In this document: positions 48,252-58,526 of the stretch, piece by piece
Layout: the number at the start of each line of letters is the position of its first letter
How positions within the stretch are numbered: the first letter of the stretch is position 1
Source: Salvelinus alpinus
Taxonomy: Eukaryota > Chordata > Actinopteri > Salmoniformes > Salmonidae
NCBI RefSeq assembly: GCF_045679555.1
Contig: NC_092092.1
Coordinates: 24,294,969-24,358,968 of the forward strand
Direction: 5' to 3'
Length of the DNA: 64,000 nt
The notes under the pieces: generated by a model
Told to the model about the DNA's origin: nothing
Seen by the model: only the letters and a program-made list of their open reading frames with translations
Database searches by the model: none
Program-made: the position numbers and the translations under genes

Positions 48252-50710
48252 AAATCAAATCAAAGTCTATTAGTCACATACACATGGTTAGCAGATGTTA
48301 ATGCAAGTGTAGCGAAATGCTTGTGCTTCTAGTTCCGACAGTGCAGTAATATCTAACAAGTAATCTAACAAATTCACAACGACTACCTTATACACACAAA
48401 TGTAAAGGGATGAATAAGAATATGTACATATAAATATATGGATGAGTGATGGCCATGCAGCATAGGCAAGATGCAGTAGATCGTATAGAATACAGTATAT
48501 ACATATGAGGTGAGTAATGTAGGATATGTAGACATGATTAAAGTGGCGTTATTTAATATGACTAGTGATACCTTTATTAAATCCATTTATTACATTTATT
48601 AAAGTGGCCAGAGATTTGAGTCTGTATGTTGGCAGCAGCCACTCAATGTTAATGATGGCTGTTTAACAGTCTGATGGCCTTGAGATAGAAGCTGTTTTTC
48701 AGTCTCTCGGTCCTAGCTTTGATGCACCTGTACTAACCTCGCCTTCTGGATGATAGCGGGGTGAACAGGCAGTGGCTCGGGTGGTTGTTGCCCTTGACTA
48801 TCTTTTTGGCCTTCCTGTGACATCGGGTGCTGTAGGTGTCTTGGAGGGCAGGTAGTTTGCCCCCGGTGATGCGTTGTGCAGACCGCACAACCTACTGGAG
48901 AGCCTTGCGGTTGTGGGCGGAGCAGTTGCCGTACCAGGCGGTGAAACAGCCCGACAGGACGCTCTCGATTGTGCATCTGTAAAAATTAGGTGACAAGCCA
49001 AATTTCTTCAGCCTCCTGAGGTTGAAGAGGCGCTGTCTGTGTGGCTGGACCATTCCAGTTTGTCCATGATGTGTACGCCGAGGAACTTAAAACTTTCCAC
49101 CTTCTCCACTACTGTCCCGTCGATGTGGATGGGGGGATGCTCCCTCTGCTGTTTCCTGAAGTTCACGATCATCTCCTTTGTTTTGTTGACGATGAGTGAG
49201 AGGTTAATTTCCTGACACCACACTCCGGGGGCCCTCACCCCCTTCCTGTAGGCCGTCTCATCGTGGTTGGTAATCAAGCCATGCAGTCATGGCCCAGGAG
49301 TGTGAAGGTGAACGGAAAGGCACTGGAGCAAGAAACCGCCCTTGCTGTCACTGCCTGGCTGGTTCCCCTCTCTATACTGGGTTTCTCTGCCTCAAACCCT
49401 ATTACATGGTCTGAGTCACTGGCTTACTGGTGCTCTTCCATGCCGTCCCTAGGAGGGGTGCGCCACTTGAGTGGGTTGAGTCACTGACGTGATCTTCCTG
49501 TCCGGGTTGGCGCCCCCCCTTGGGTTCGTGCCGTGGGGAGATCTTCATGGGCAATACTCGGCCTTGTCTCAGGATAGTAAGTTGGTGGTTGAAGATATCC
49601 CTCTAGTGGTGTGGGGGCTGTACTTTGGCAAAGTGGGCGGAGTTATATCCTGCCTGTTTGGCCCTGTATTTATGCTGCAATAGTTTGTGTCGGGGGGCTA
49701 GCGTCAGTCTGTTATATCTGGAGTATTTCTCCTATCTTATCTGGTGTCCTGTGTGAATTTAAGTATGCTCGCTCTAATTATCTCTCTCTCTCTTTTCTCT
49801 CTCTTTTTCTCTTTCTTTCTCTCTTTCTCTCTCTCTCAGAGGACCTGAGACCTAGCACCATGCCTCAGGACTACCTGACCTGATGACTCCTTGCTGTCCC
49901 CAGTCCACCTGGTCGAGCTGCTCCAGTTTCAACTGTTCTGCCTGCGGCTATGGAACCATGACCTGTTCACCGGACGTGCTACCTTGTCCCAGACCTGCTG
50001 TTTTCAACTCTCTAGAGACAGCAGGAGCGGTAGAGATACTCTGAATGATCGGTTATGAAAAGACAACTGACATTTACTCCTGAGGTGCTGACCTGTTGCA
50101 CCCTCTACAACCACTGTGATTATTATTATTTGACCCTGCTGGTCATCTATGAACATTTGAACATCTTGGCCATGTTCTGTTATAATCTCCACCCGGCACA
50201 GCCAGAAGAGGACTGGCCACCCCTCATAGCCTGGTTCCTCTCTAGGTTTCTTCCTAGGTTTCCGGCCTTTCAAGGGAGTTTTTCCTAGCCACCGTGCTTC
50301 TACACCTGCATTGCTTGCTATTTGGAGTTTTAGGCTGGGTTTCTGTTCAGCACTTTGTGACATCAGCTGATGTAAGAAGGGCTTTATAAATACATTTGAT
50401 TGATGGGTGAACAGGGAGTACAAGAGAGGGCTGAGAACGCACCCTTGTGGGGCCTCAATGTTGAGGATCAGCGGGGTGGAGATGTTGTTTCCTACCTTCA
50501 CCACCTGGGGGCGGCCTGTCAGAAAGTCCAGGACCCAGTTGCACAGGGTGCGGTCGAGACCCAGGGTCTGAGGACCCGGCTAGGGATGCCGTCTGGCACG
50601 GCAGCCTTGCGAGGGTTTACACGTTTAAATGTTTTACTCATGTTGGCCACGGTAAAGGAGAGCCCAGGGAAGAGAGCAGAGAGCGGCTCTGGTTTATGTG
50701 GACTATACAA
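48252..50710 (-). mobile_element. L2/RSg-1-like LINE, interrupted
   Basis: Minus-strand relative of the LINE at 6060-8275. The 3' tail at 48252 ('aaatcaaatcaaagtctatt') marks the end. Coding remnants: 49277-49008 with 'NHDETAYRKGVRAPGVWCQE' and 'VVEKVESFKFLGVHIMDKL'; 48976-48713, out of frame, post-RT region; 50504-50405 with '[17 protein letters not shown]'; and 50710-50519 with '..SKTFKRVNPRKAAVPDGIP'. A 1.1-kb repeat (49293-50402) sits inside, and the region that should hold the 'FADD' palm box is deleted beside it. Confidence 0.82.
49293..50402 (+). mobile_element. 1.1-kb insertion with GATTGA tail inside L2 LINE
   Basis: Bounded by ATGG on both sides (49289-49292 and 50403-50406), a possible 4-base target duplication. 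The right end 'aaatacatttgattg' is a LINE-like tail. Inside, 'ggtttcttcctaggtttccg' and 'gagtttttcctagccaccgt' are parts of a repeat very common in fish genomes. There is a CT-rich stretch at 49785-49838. No RT frame is visible, so this is either the 3' end of a LINE or a SINE/LINE hybrid inserted by retrotransposition. Confidence 0.65.
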
Positions 50711-51530
50711 GAGTATTTATTTCCATTCCAACAGGAACCGCATGCAGTTCTTTCTAATGAAACTTTATTGTCAGCTTAGGTGATGTAACGAACGAGGCAC
50801 CTTCCAAGAGATTTGCCTGAGATTTACTGCGGTTCCACAGCGCTGCTTTGATGTCTTCTTCGTGCTGCTAGAATAGGACTACCCATACACACTGATGCAT
50901 GACATGCAGGCAGCAGGTTTCAACTCGTGAAACAACGCGACTACAGAGCAGAACTGAATAAAGATATACATTATGTGAGCATAACCTTTTTTTATATTTC
51001 AATTTTAATGCTAAAACTAACATAGATATAGCGGAAAGTGGAAAGCAAAATGACGATTTATGGTGTCGTCCCAAAATTTGAAAATGACAAAGGTTGAGGG
51101 GTAAATGTATGGGAGTGCAAACAAATAACCAATATTGTTTTTATGAAGGTACAGTATGTGCAACAGAACATGGTATAAACTGTACTCTGAGAGAATACCC
51201 TCATATGGTTCTACTAACTAGGCAATGTAGCCTGCCAACACTCATTGGGGGGACTATTCCCTGATATCAGTCAATGAGTCCTTTGTAAGGTTGTCTATAA
51301 AAAGAACACTTTGGCACAAGGCGTCTGATGCATCACGGCTTACGTTTCCCCAATCCAAATGTAACAAAACAACAAAACTAGCAAGTGAGCAAATCCCTCT
51401 GCTTTATCCCATATGAATCAGAAAGGTCCTGGGGAATGAAAGGGTCTGGGGTTGGACTGGGTCTAATGTCTGGCCCAAATGAATGTGTGTCTGGGGACCT
51501 GTGAAGAAGGGGGATCCCTCATTTACTTCT
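50711..51530. other. no gene seen
   Basis: Unrecognised sequence in the inferred intron. Confidence 0.4.
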
Positions 51531-51937
51531 ACAGATGTAGGATCTTACTTTGATTATTCTTTTGTTGCTGAGATTTACATAAATTCATTGAAAACCTGCT
51601 CTAACACACAGTTATATTAACAGTATTACAGTTTCACATAGCCTCATTTTGACCAGCTAATAGCCTAAGCAACAATATTATGGACTTTATTTAACTAGGC
51701 AAGTCAGTTAAGAACAAATTCTTATTTACAATGACGGATGACGCTGGGCCAATTGTGCGCCGCCCTATGGGACTTCCAATCACAGCCTGGATTCAAACCA
51801 GGGACTGTAGTGACGCCTCTTGCACTGAGACGCAGTGCCTTAGACTGCTGCGCCACTAGGGAGTCCTAAATGTTCAAAACCTGTAGGATTATTTTGCTGC
51901 GACAATACAGGTCAAATTAAGATCCTATATCTGTACA
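51531..51937. mobile_element. AGATGTAGGATCTTA-ended MITE with a SINE inside
   Basis: Left end 'acagatgtaggatcttactt', right end 'aattaagatcctatatctgt' are inverted. The host element is interrupted at 51687-51865 by a SINE. Removing it restores 'ttatggact' joined to 'aaatgttcaaa', exactly the sequence of the uninterrupted relative at 56765-56790. Confidence 0.75.
51687..51865 (-). mobile_element. tRNA-derived SINE (SlmI-like), minus strand
   Basis: On the minus strand it begins 'gactccctagtggcgcagca', with a B-box-like 'ggtttgaatccaggctg', and ends 'ttgcctagttaaataaa'. That tail is shared with the SINEs at 25714 and 57161, but the tRNA-like head differs, so this is a different subfamily using the same tail. 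Confidence 0.8.
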
Positions 51938-53265
51938 TGTCTGTCAATGGAGGTATAATGGCCAAAAGGCTAGTGGAGTGGGCATCCCAGGCCACTTCTT
52001 CCCATGTAGAAGCCTTTGATTAATTATTCCCTTCCAGTGTGGAGAGAGGCTGACAGCCAGCCAAGCATGCTGTACATCCACTCATCCACTCCCAGAGTAT
52101 TTCCCACCCGGCCGCCGTGGATGGTGTTGTGACCAGATAATCATCTGGTAATTGGCTGAATATTTCTGCTGTCTGCAGGGGAGGGAAAAGGAGGGGAAGC
52201 GCTTGGCTCTCTGTCCGCAGCTCTGCTCAGCAGCCATTTTCCAGGTCACTGGTCTCGAGCTGAGGTCAGGAGGGGGATAGAGCTGGGGAGGGGGGGGGGC
52301 AGTGATTTAGAGAATTGACTGCTGTGTGTGCTGGTATGTCTGCCTGCTCCTGTTCTGCTGGGTCTGCTACTTTACAGCTCTGTCAACCCCTCTGGTAACA
52401 ATGTAGCACCTCAACCGGCCCTGGGGCTAGCAAACGCCCCAGGCACTGGGACTGGGCTGGGCTGGCATAGGAGATGTGATGTGAGAGGGGAGTTAAAGTA
52501 GTAGGCTATGATGTGAGATGGAGAAACAACTGTTTAACTTTATGTACTCCACTGAAACATCAGGGATTCCAACTGTAATCTCTAACAAGTGACAAAATAA
52601 AAGGACAGGTGAGCTAGCTATATAATAGAATTACTCCCCGTTTCATTCCATCCCATGGTTATTTTTATATACTGTAGCTGCACTTGGTGGCAGTGGTTGG
52701 TGTAGAAAGTAAACTGTGATACTGGGTAACGGTTGTCACCAACAGCTCCGGTGGTGAGAGATCCAGCCGTTTATCATGGTGGTTGGGGTCGGGGGATTAC
52801 AGGTGTGAGACTAACCCCAAATCCTGCTCCCCGTTTGGGCTTAGTGTCCCTCCTCCTGCCCCTGTCAGCTCCAGAGCTCCATGCCACTGGGATCTGTCTG
52901 TTCACCTGCTCTTTATTCCCCTAGCGTATTTATAATCTCCCCTGTCCATTCCCCTCCTCTACTACTAACCCTCCTGTGATCTATATCTCAAAATCCCCCT
53001 GACTGTGTTACAAAGTCCACCCCTCCCGCCCGGAGTTCACATTGCCATGCAGTGTAGCTGTCCAAGCCACATAGCTATTACTGATGTCCCCTCTGCCCTT
53101 TGGAAAACAACTTGAGGAAATCGTACGTCATTAAAGACTAATTATCTCATTAGATTGCATTAGAGAGATATATTCTGCATGCAGATACATCTGCTTCAAG
53201 TTGTGACACCTTGATTGTGGGTGGCTCAGTTCTACCAGATACGGTCCTTATATTGCTCATTTGAG
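51938..53265. other. no gene seen
   Basis: About 1.3 kb with no recognised gene or repeat. Confidence 0.4.
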
Positions 53266-53450
53266 ACCAAATGTCTTTTTTCACGCGACTGACAGGCACT
53301 TTGAGGAAAACCAAATAATCTACAAACAGGAAGAGCACATGAGTGATTCCATACAAAACCAGGACAAAAAAATACGATGATTTGGGGGGATTTTCACGAA
53401 ATGTAATCCATAGAATGGTCCTTTGGAGAAAAGATTGTTGACATACAGTG
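53266..53450 (-). repeat. dispersed repeat B, copy 1 (inverted to copy at 56245)
   Basis: Contains 'gagtgattccatacaaaacc' plus 'aggac', and 'ccatagaatggtcctttgga'. The reverse complements of both strings occur in the same relative order at 56245-56328. Family unknown. Confidence 0.65.
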
Positions 53451-53529
53451 TCGTGTCTTTGGCTATGCCGGATTAAGTGATATGACATGCTATTCTATAA
53501 AATCCTTTCTCCGTAATTAATATTACATG

Positions 53530-54590
53530 ATTGAGCAAATCATGTAAATGTAATTAACTAGAAAGTCGGGGCACCACGAAATAATATTTATAGAGCTGTT
53601 ATCTTCCGAATAAACTCTTAAAGACCTAGTAATATTTTACATCAATAGCAGTCAATATTAATCGTCACCTTATTTCAGTCTCATCTGAAAGTTGTAAATT
53701 CTTCACGAACCCTGGCTAACAAGTTGAATCAGCAATACAAAATTGGGTTTAATTATTTATTTACTAAATACCTAACTAATCACACAGAATTTCATATACA
53801 CAGAATGAATCATACCTTGATTACAAATTACGTCATAAAGGAAAACGTCCCTAGCGGGCGGAACAGATATGACAGCTGGTTACACAAAAGAAAAGGGGGC
53901 TGGGTTTGAGTGAAAGAGTGGGAAGACTTGAGGAACCAAGGGAGAAGCCATGCTATCGTAAATACAGTATCTTATGCATTCTAAATTACCGCCCATTTGG
54001 AAAATGTAAATAAATATTTACTCTGAGCTGCGCTTCGGTAGGTTGGTGGTAGATGGAAGGCCGTGTTGCCCAACCGAGTCCTTTGTCCTTTGAAGAATGT
54101 CTCTGGTGGTAAATTGAATACGTTGTAGTAATGTCGTTGTGTGGTAGACGGGATACTCTGTCTGTTCTTTCCCAGCCCACGTTTGCAGCTGCTGTTGCTA
54201 ACTCAACGGCTAGGAGGTATCACTTCTGTAGTGAATAAGAGTTCAAAGTTCATACCATTCGCAACCAAAGCTCACGCTGAGGTTGGCTTAGTTCTGTAGT
54301 TGACATGTTAGTCCTTTTAACGCAAAAGGCTGCAGACCTCACGTACTTGGAACAGGAGGTTATATTTTCGTCAAGGCTTTATATAGTGGAGCGAGAAGGG
54401 TGTGTTTGAAAAGTTTTATAACCCATGTCTCTTCACAGGGGCGGGCCACTGATTGAGCAGAGCCCTAACCTTATGAAAACCCAAATCTCTCATTTGGAAG
54501 CTAAAATTACATTTCATCTCTTCACCAATAATTTTATATTCAAACATTTAAATTGAACAACAATTCCATGTGAATCTGATAACTACAATG
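53530..54590. mobile_element. long AT-rich interspersed repeat, LTR-like (tentative)
   Basis: About 1 kb that I recognise in pieces as a recurrent salmonid repeat ('gtcggggcaccacgaaataa', 'cacaggggcgggccactgat', 'gtgctgcgcttcggtagg'-like region near 54028). 'ctttatatagtgga' near 54379 could be a TATA-like box on the plus strand. No coding frame is long enough to judge. Whether it is an LTR is a guess. Confidence 0.35.
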
Positions 54591-54599
54591 TGCAGACTT

Positions 54600-55110
54600 T
54601 CCACTGTAGAGTTTATGTCCTCCTATTATTGATGAGAATGTCTCAGATGACAACCGAACTGACATCATATTCATTAAGTACCACCGCATATGTTCAATTG
54701 GTCGAATTGGTCGGATCCAAGGCTGCTTGGATATTTAATTTAAAGACCCTTGCTCCCTTCGGTCTTAACGTGGACTTTGATCTGAAGCCATTCTTGTGAT
54801 TGTTGTGTTTGTTGTGACTTTGCCATTGTGGTTGTTTGTAGGCTTGTGTGGTCTTTAGTGAGTCTATGATCGTATGCTATCCATTTGTATTTATTGTATG
54901 TTGCTCTTTCTATGCCATTTTAATATGAGAAATTAACCAATGATATTAGGCCACTCTTGGCCATGATTACAGACACCTGTGTGTCTTGACACTATATATA
55001 AACGAGTCATCCCGCAGTGTCTGTGATTGTACCCTGATGAAGACAGCTTGCCTGTCGAAATGTTGGTAAATTAAATATTTTTGCATCTGAGCTCCTAGAG
55101 TGTTTTCCCT
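54600..55110 (+). mobile_element. Penelope-like element 3' fragment with hammerhead-like core
   Basis: The frame ending at 54799 reads '..GSKAAWIFNLKTLAPFGLN' and stops after 'DFDLKPFL'. 'W-I-F-x-L-x-T-L-x-P-x-G-L-N' is the pattern seen at the C terminus of Penelope-like retroelement proteins, after the GIY-YIG endonuclease. About 230 bases downstream is CTGATGA (55034-55040), a 5-bp stem GACAG/CTGTC with loop CTTGC, then GAAA (55057-55060), the conserved core of a hammerhead ribozyme. Published work places hammerhead motifs in the terminal repeats of Penelope-like elements. Most of the RT is missing. Confidence 0.55.
55034..55060 (+). ncRNA. hammerhead-ribozyme-like core motif
   Basis: CTGATGA, five-base stem II (55042-55046 with 55052-55056), loop of five, GAAA. 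Stems I and III are not convincing by eye: only a 'tacc/ggta' pairing flanks the core and no clear stem III with a UH cleavage site follows. It could be a decayed or non-cleaving relic. Confidence 0.4.
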
Positions 55111-55538
55111 CTCCTCTCTTTTATTTTCAATTGGTCGGATTACCAGAATATAGTTCATTTCCCCCCACCTTCTGATGTTCCCAGAATCTCTATGTTAACC
55201 AAATGTCACATCAGTAGGGTAGAGAGAGGAAAAAGGGGGGAGAGGTATTTATGACTGTCATAAACCTACCCCCAGGCCAACGTCATGACAACAGTATATT
55301 TGATATTTGTATCTAAAAGCATAATTGAGAATGAATTAACCTTTTACTGCAGTTGGCTAAATCAGGGTCACACAGAGTGATTATTGGTAGCCTTAAAAAT
55401 CTACTTTGAAACAAAAGTATACACCTCACACACATGGTTATGGGCTTTAGAAAAAGCCCTGTACTATCTCAGATATAGAGTTGAAATTTATTAAATTTTG
55501 AGTTTGCATCCCAATATTACACTTTATTTACACTGAGT
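55111..55538. other. no gene seen
   Basis: Short unrecognised stretch; 'caattggtcggattacc' near 55128 repeats a string from 54708 in the Penelope-like fragment. Confidence 0.4.
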
Positions 55539-55863
55539 ATACCAAATATTAGGAACACCTTACTAATATTGAGTTGCAACCCCCCCCCCCCCCCCTTTGC
55601 CCTAAGAACAGCCTCAATTCTTCAGGGCATGGACTCTACAAGGTGTCGAAAGCGTTCCACAGGAATGCTGGCCGATGTTGACTCCAATACTTCCCACATT
55701 TGTGTCAAGTTGGCTGGATGTCCTTTGGGTGGTGGTCCATTCTTGATACACACGGGAAACTATTGAGCGTGCATTGCAGTTCTTGACACAAAACGGTGCG
55801 CCTGCCAGCTGCTACCATACCCCATTCAAAGGCACTTAAATCTTTTGTCTTGCCCATTCATCA
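55539..55863. mobile_element. CACTGAGTATA-ended DNA element, left part
   Basis: Left end 'acactgagtataccaaatat', then a 16-base poly-C run (55580-55595), 'catggactctacaaggtgtc' and 'ggcacttaaatcttttgtct'. Counterpart of the copy at 8640-9008, which has the other end. It breaks off where the next inverted-repeat element begins. Confidence 0.75.
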
Positions 55864-55864
55864 A

Positions 55865-56194
55865 GTTGGCATATTTATGACATTATGGCCTTACCCAGAC
55901 CTCCTTTAAAACTCCATAATGTTTCATCAGTAGGTGCATTGCCAAAATACCGTAGTATCCCTTTTAAATAATTGACAAATCCCCCCATTTCTTTTTTCAG
56001 ATACATGTTGATATTTTGCAATATTCATAAATTGTTTAAAACAATGTTATTGAAATCAAAATACTACTAATATTACAGAGCAAGCATTAAAGCTTAATAT
56101 GACCCAATTTTTTGCTTTGTAGCACTTACAGATTATACATTATGGAGTCTTAAAGGAGGCCTGGGTAAGACCAAAATGTCATAAATATGCCAAC
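55865..56194. mobile_element. MITE with 57-base inverted terminal repeats
   Basis: Arm 55865-55921 ('gttggcatatttatgacatt' onward) and arm 56138-56194 (ending 'tcataaatatgccaac') are inverted repeats over about 57 bases with few mismatches. The 216-base centre is AT-rich and non-coding. A well-preserved foldback transposon relic. Confidence 0.8.
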
Positions 56195-56244
56195 TTTGAT
56201 TATTTCTCAATTATGCTTTTCGATGTAAATGTCAACTATGTGTC

Positions 56245-56328
56245 AAAAATCCTTCCTCCAAAGGACCATTCTATGGATTCAGTTTAGTCAAAATATTTAG
56301 TTGTCCTGGTTTCGTATGGAATCACACA
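56245..56328 (+). repeat. dispersed repeat B, copy 2
   Basis: Reverse-complement partner of 53337-53430: 'ctccaaaggaccattctatg' and 'gtcctggtttcgtatggaat'. Confidence 0.65.
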
Positions 56329-56610
56329 TGGGAATTGTGGGGGGGTTGGAGTGATGCATGGGAATTTTAAGAGGTCGGAAGTCATTTTGGAGAGTGACAC
56401 AATTACTAGATAAGAGACATCTCATCTCTTCCTGGAAAAAAAGGGAGGACAGGACCTCCGTTAGTCTTTCCTCTGAGAAAATTACAACAAGGTTTTGATA
56501 AAAAACTATGTGGGGTCATGAAGGGATACCAGCAAGACTAGTGGGATAAAATATCAACATATTGGACAGCAATAACTGCTGAGAAAACTGGTAAAGGGAA
56601 ACAGATTGGT
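56329..56610. other. no gene seen
   Basis: Unrecognised sequence. Confidence 0.4.
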
Positions 56611-56820
56611 ACAGATGTAGGATCTTAACTTGATCACTCTTTTGTTGCTGAGACTTTTCCTGCACCACAGAAAATGCAGATGAGCTTCATGATTTAGATA
56701 AATTCACTGAAAACCCACACTAACACACGGTTATATTAAAAGTATTGCACTAACCAGCGATCAAGCGACATTATGGACTAAATGTTCAAATCCTATTTTG
56801 CTGTGATGATATAGGTCAAG
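56611..56820. mobile_element. AGATGTAGGATCTTA MITE, uninterrupted copy
   Basis: Left end 'acagatgtaggatcttaact', internal 'attatggactaaatgttcaa', right end only partly kept ('gatgatataggtcaag'). Serves as the empty-site reference for the SINE insertion at 51687. Confidence 0.7.
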
Positions 56821-57160
56821 GAAGAAACAGTCTGAGCACAGTCAAGACAACGTCCTTCACTTAAAAGCTACAGCTGAACAAGCTGAGTCATAGAACATAC
56901 TTTCTTTTTTTTTTTTTTTTAAATGTTGTTAATCCCTTTGGGCTGGCTGTCTGACTACCAAATGAGCAAATAAGAAACAATGCTCAAGTGTTTTCGCTCC
57001 GTTTGCTCAGTTTGTCACCAAATTTAGAGGCATAACATAAACACACACACACTCCAAGGCTCAAAGTACCTTCTGGTGTCTATTCCCTCAATGATGTAAA
57101 CTACTGCTGTAATCTAATAAAAAGCCAAGTGAAGCATAGGTTGCAAACCTGACATACTAT
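56821..57160. other. no gene seen; poly-T run
   Basis: A T run of 17 lies near 56905-56922. Otherwise unrecognised. Confidence 0.4.
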
Positions 57161-57348
57161 ATTTTTATTTATTTAACTAGGCTAGTCAGTTAAGAACAAA
57201 TTCTTATTTACAATGACGGCCTAAAGTGGGTTAACTGCCTTGCTCAGTGGAAAAACATTTTTTTTTTACATTGTCAGCTCTGGGATTCAATCCAGCAACC
57301 TTTCGGTTACTGGCCCAACACTCTAACCACTAGGCTACCTGCCGCCCC
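57161..57348 (-). mobile_element. HpaI/SlmI-type SINE, minus strand
   Basis: Head at the right end: the complement of 'ctaaccactaggctacctgc' gives the tRNA-like start, and a B-box-like 'ggattgaatccc' lies on the minus strand. GTTAAC is at 57230-57235. The tail at the left is the complement of 'ctagttaaataaataaaaat'. Confidence 0.85.
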
Positions 57349-58047
57349 TATTCAAACCACACCAGAGCAGAGAAAAGCACCATTGGAAAATCGCCATTGT
57401 CAAATGGATTTCTGATTTTCTGCACCAGTTTAGCTAAACCTTTTGGGGTTGGGTTTAGTCTGGCTACCACCTGAAATAGAAGCAAGGAAAAATAAAACAA
57501 AATGTCCCACCCTAACTCATAATATTAGAAAAGTCATAAACTGTGGAGGGATATGGAAGAAAATAGAACCCTATCTGTCCTTGAGCGGGGTGTTAGAATA
57601 ATACCATGCATTGAAACAAAAACAGCCTACACTTAGTCATTTTTTTCTCAATTCGTGTGCAAATACATTTCCCCGCTAGATGCTCTTTGTGCTGGTAAGA
57701 GCTGAGTGCTTTTTTGTCCCCTTTTTCTTCTTCCATATCAACTACCACCATGCGGTTTAGTAAATATTTTATAGTTAGCTTTGCAGTATGTTCTTCTAAT
57801 TCATCAACAGTGTTTTAAGCAGACCACTTTTCCTGGTGCTGAGTGTAAGTCCCCAGTTCATTGCGTAAGGGTGAAAATAAGGCTTATCTTTGCAGAAACC
57901 TGCTAGTGAATTGTTCCTCACTACAACTGTTTTAGGAAGAAGATGAGAGACAGACTGAGGTGGGGAGAAATAGAACCTACATTATAAACTAGAGCCATCC
58001 CATTACAAAACGGTTAGACATTGAAAAACAGAAGAGAGGCGAGTCCA
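57349..58047. other. no gene seen
   Basis: About 0.7 kb of unrecognised sequence in the inferred intron. Confidence 0.4.
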
Positions 58048-58176
58048 CATCCCAAATGGCACCTTATTCTCTTTCTAGTGTACTTTTTTTGACCAGGGCT
58101 CTTGGTATGGCTTTTGATAGGTCTCTGGTCAAAAGTTATGCACTACATAGCGAATAGGGTGCCATTTAGGATGCAG
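58048..58176. mobile_element. palindromic TAGTGCA element, copy 10
   Basis: 'catcccaaatggcaccttat' and 'tttgaccagggctcttggta' on the left, 'ctggtcaaaagttatgcact' and 'gaatagggtgccatttagga' on the right. Confidence 0.85.
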
Positions 58177-58526
58177 ACAGAATAGAGGATAGAAGAGTCC
58201 CCACAAGTTTAGTTACTGTGGAGCGGGTCAAGTGTTTGAAGTTCCTTGGTGTCCACATCACCAACAAACTATCATGGTCCAAACACACCAAGACAGTTGT
58301 GAAGAGGGCACGACAATGCCTTTTCCACCTCAGGAAACTGAAAACATTTAGCATGGGTCCCCAGATCCTCAAAAAGTTCTAAAGCTGCACCATCGAGAGC
58401 ATCCTGACCAGTTGCATCACCGCCTGGTTTGGCAACTGCTCGGCATCTCACCATAGGGCGCAACAGAGGGTAGTGCGTACGGCCCAGTACATCACTGTGG
58501 CCAAGCTTCCTGCCATTCAGGACCTA

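Noticed and set aside
53724..53909. Short basic frame near an LTR-like block as a possible gag or envelope remnant
   Set aside because: Too short and with no retroviral or retrotransposon motif; the block is called only as an interspersed repeat.
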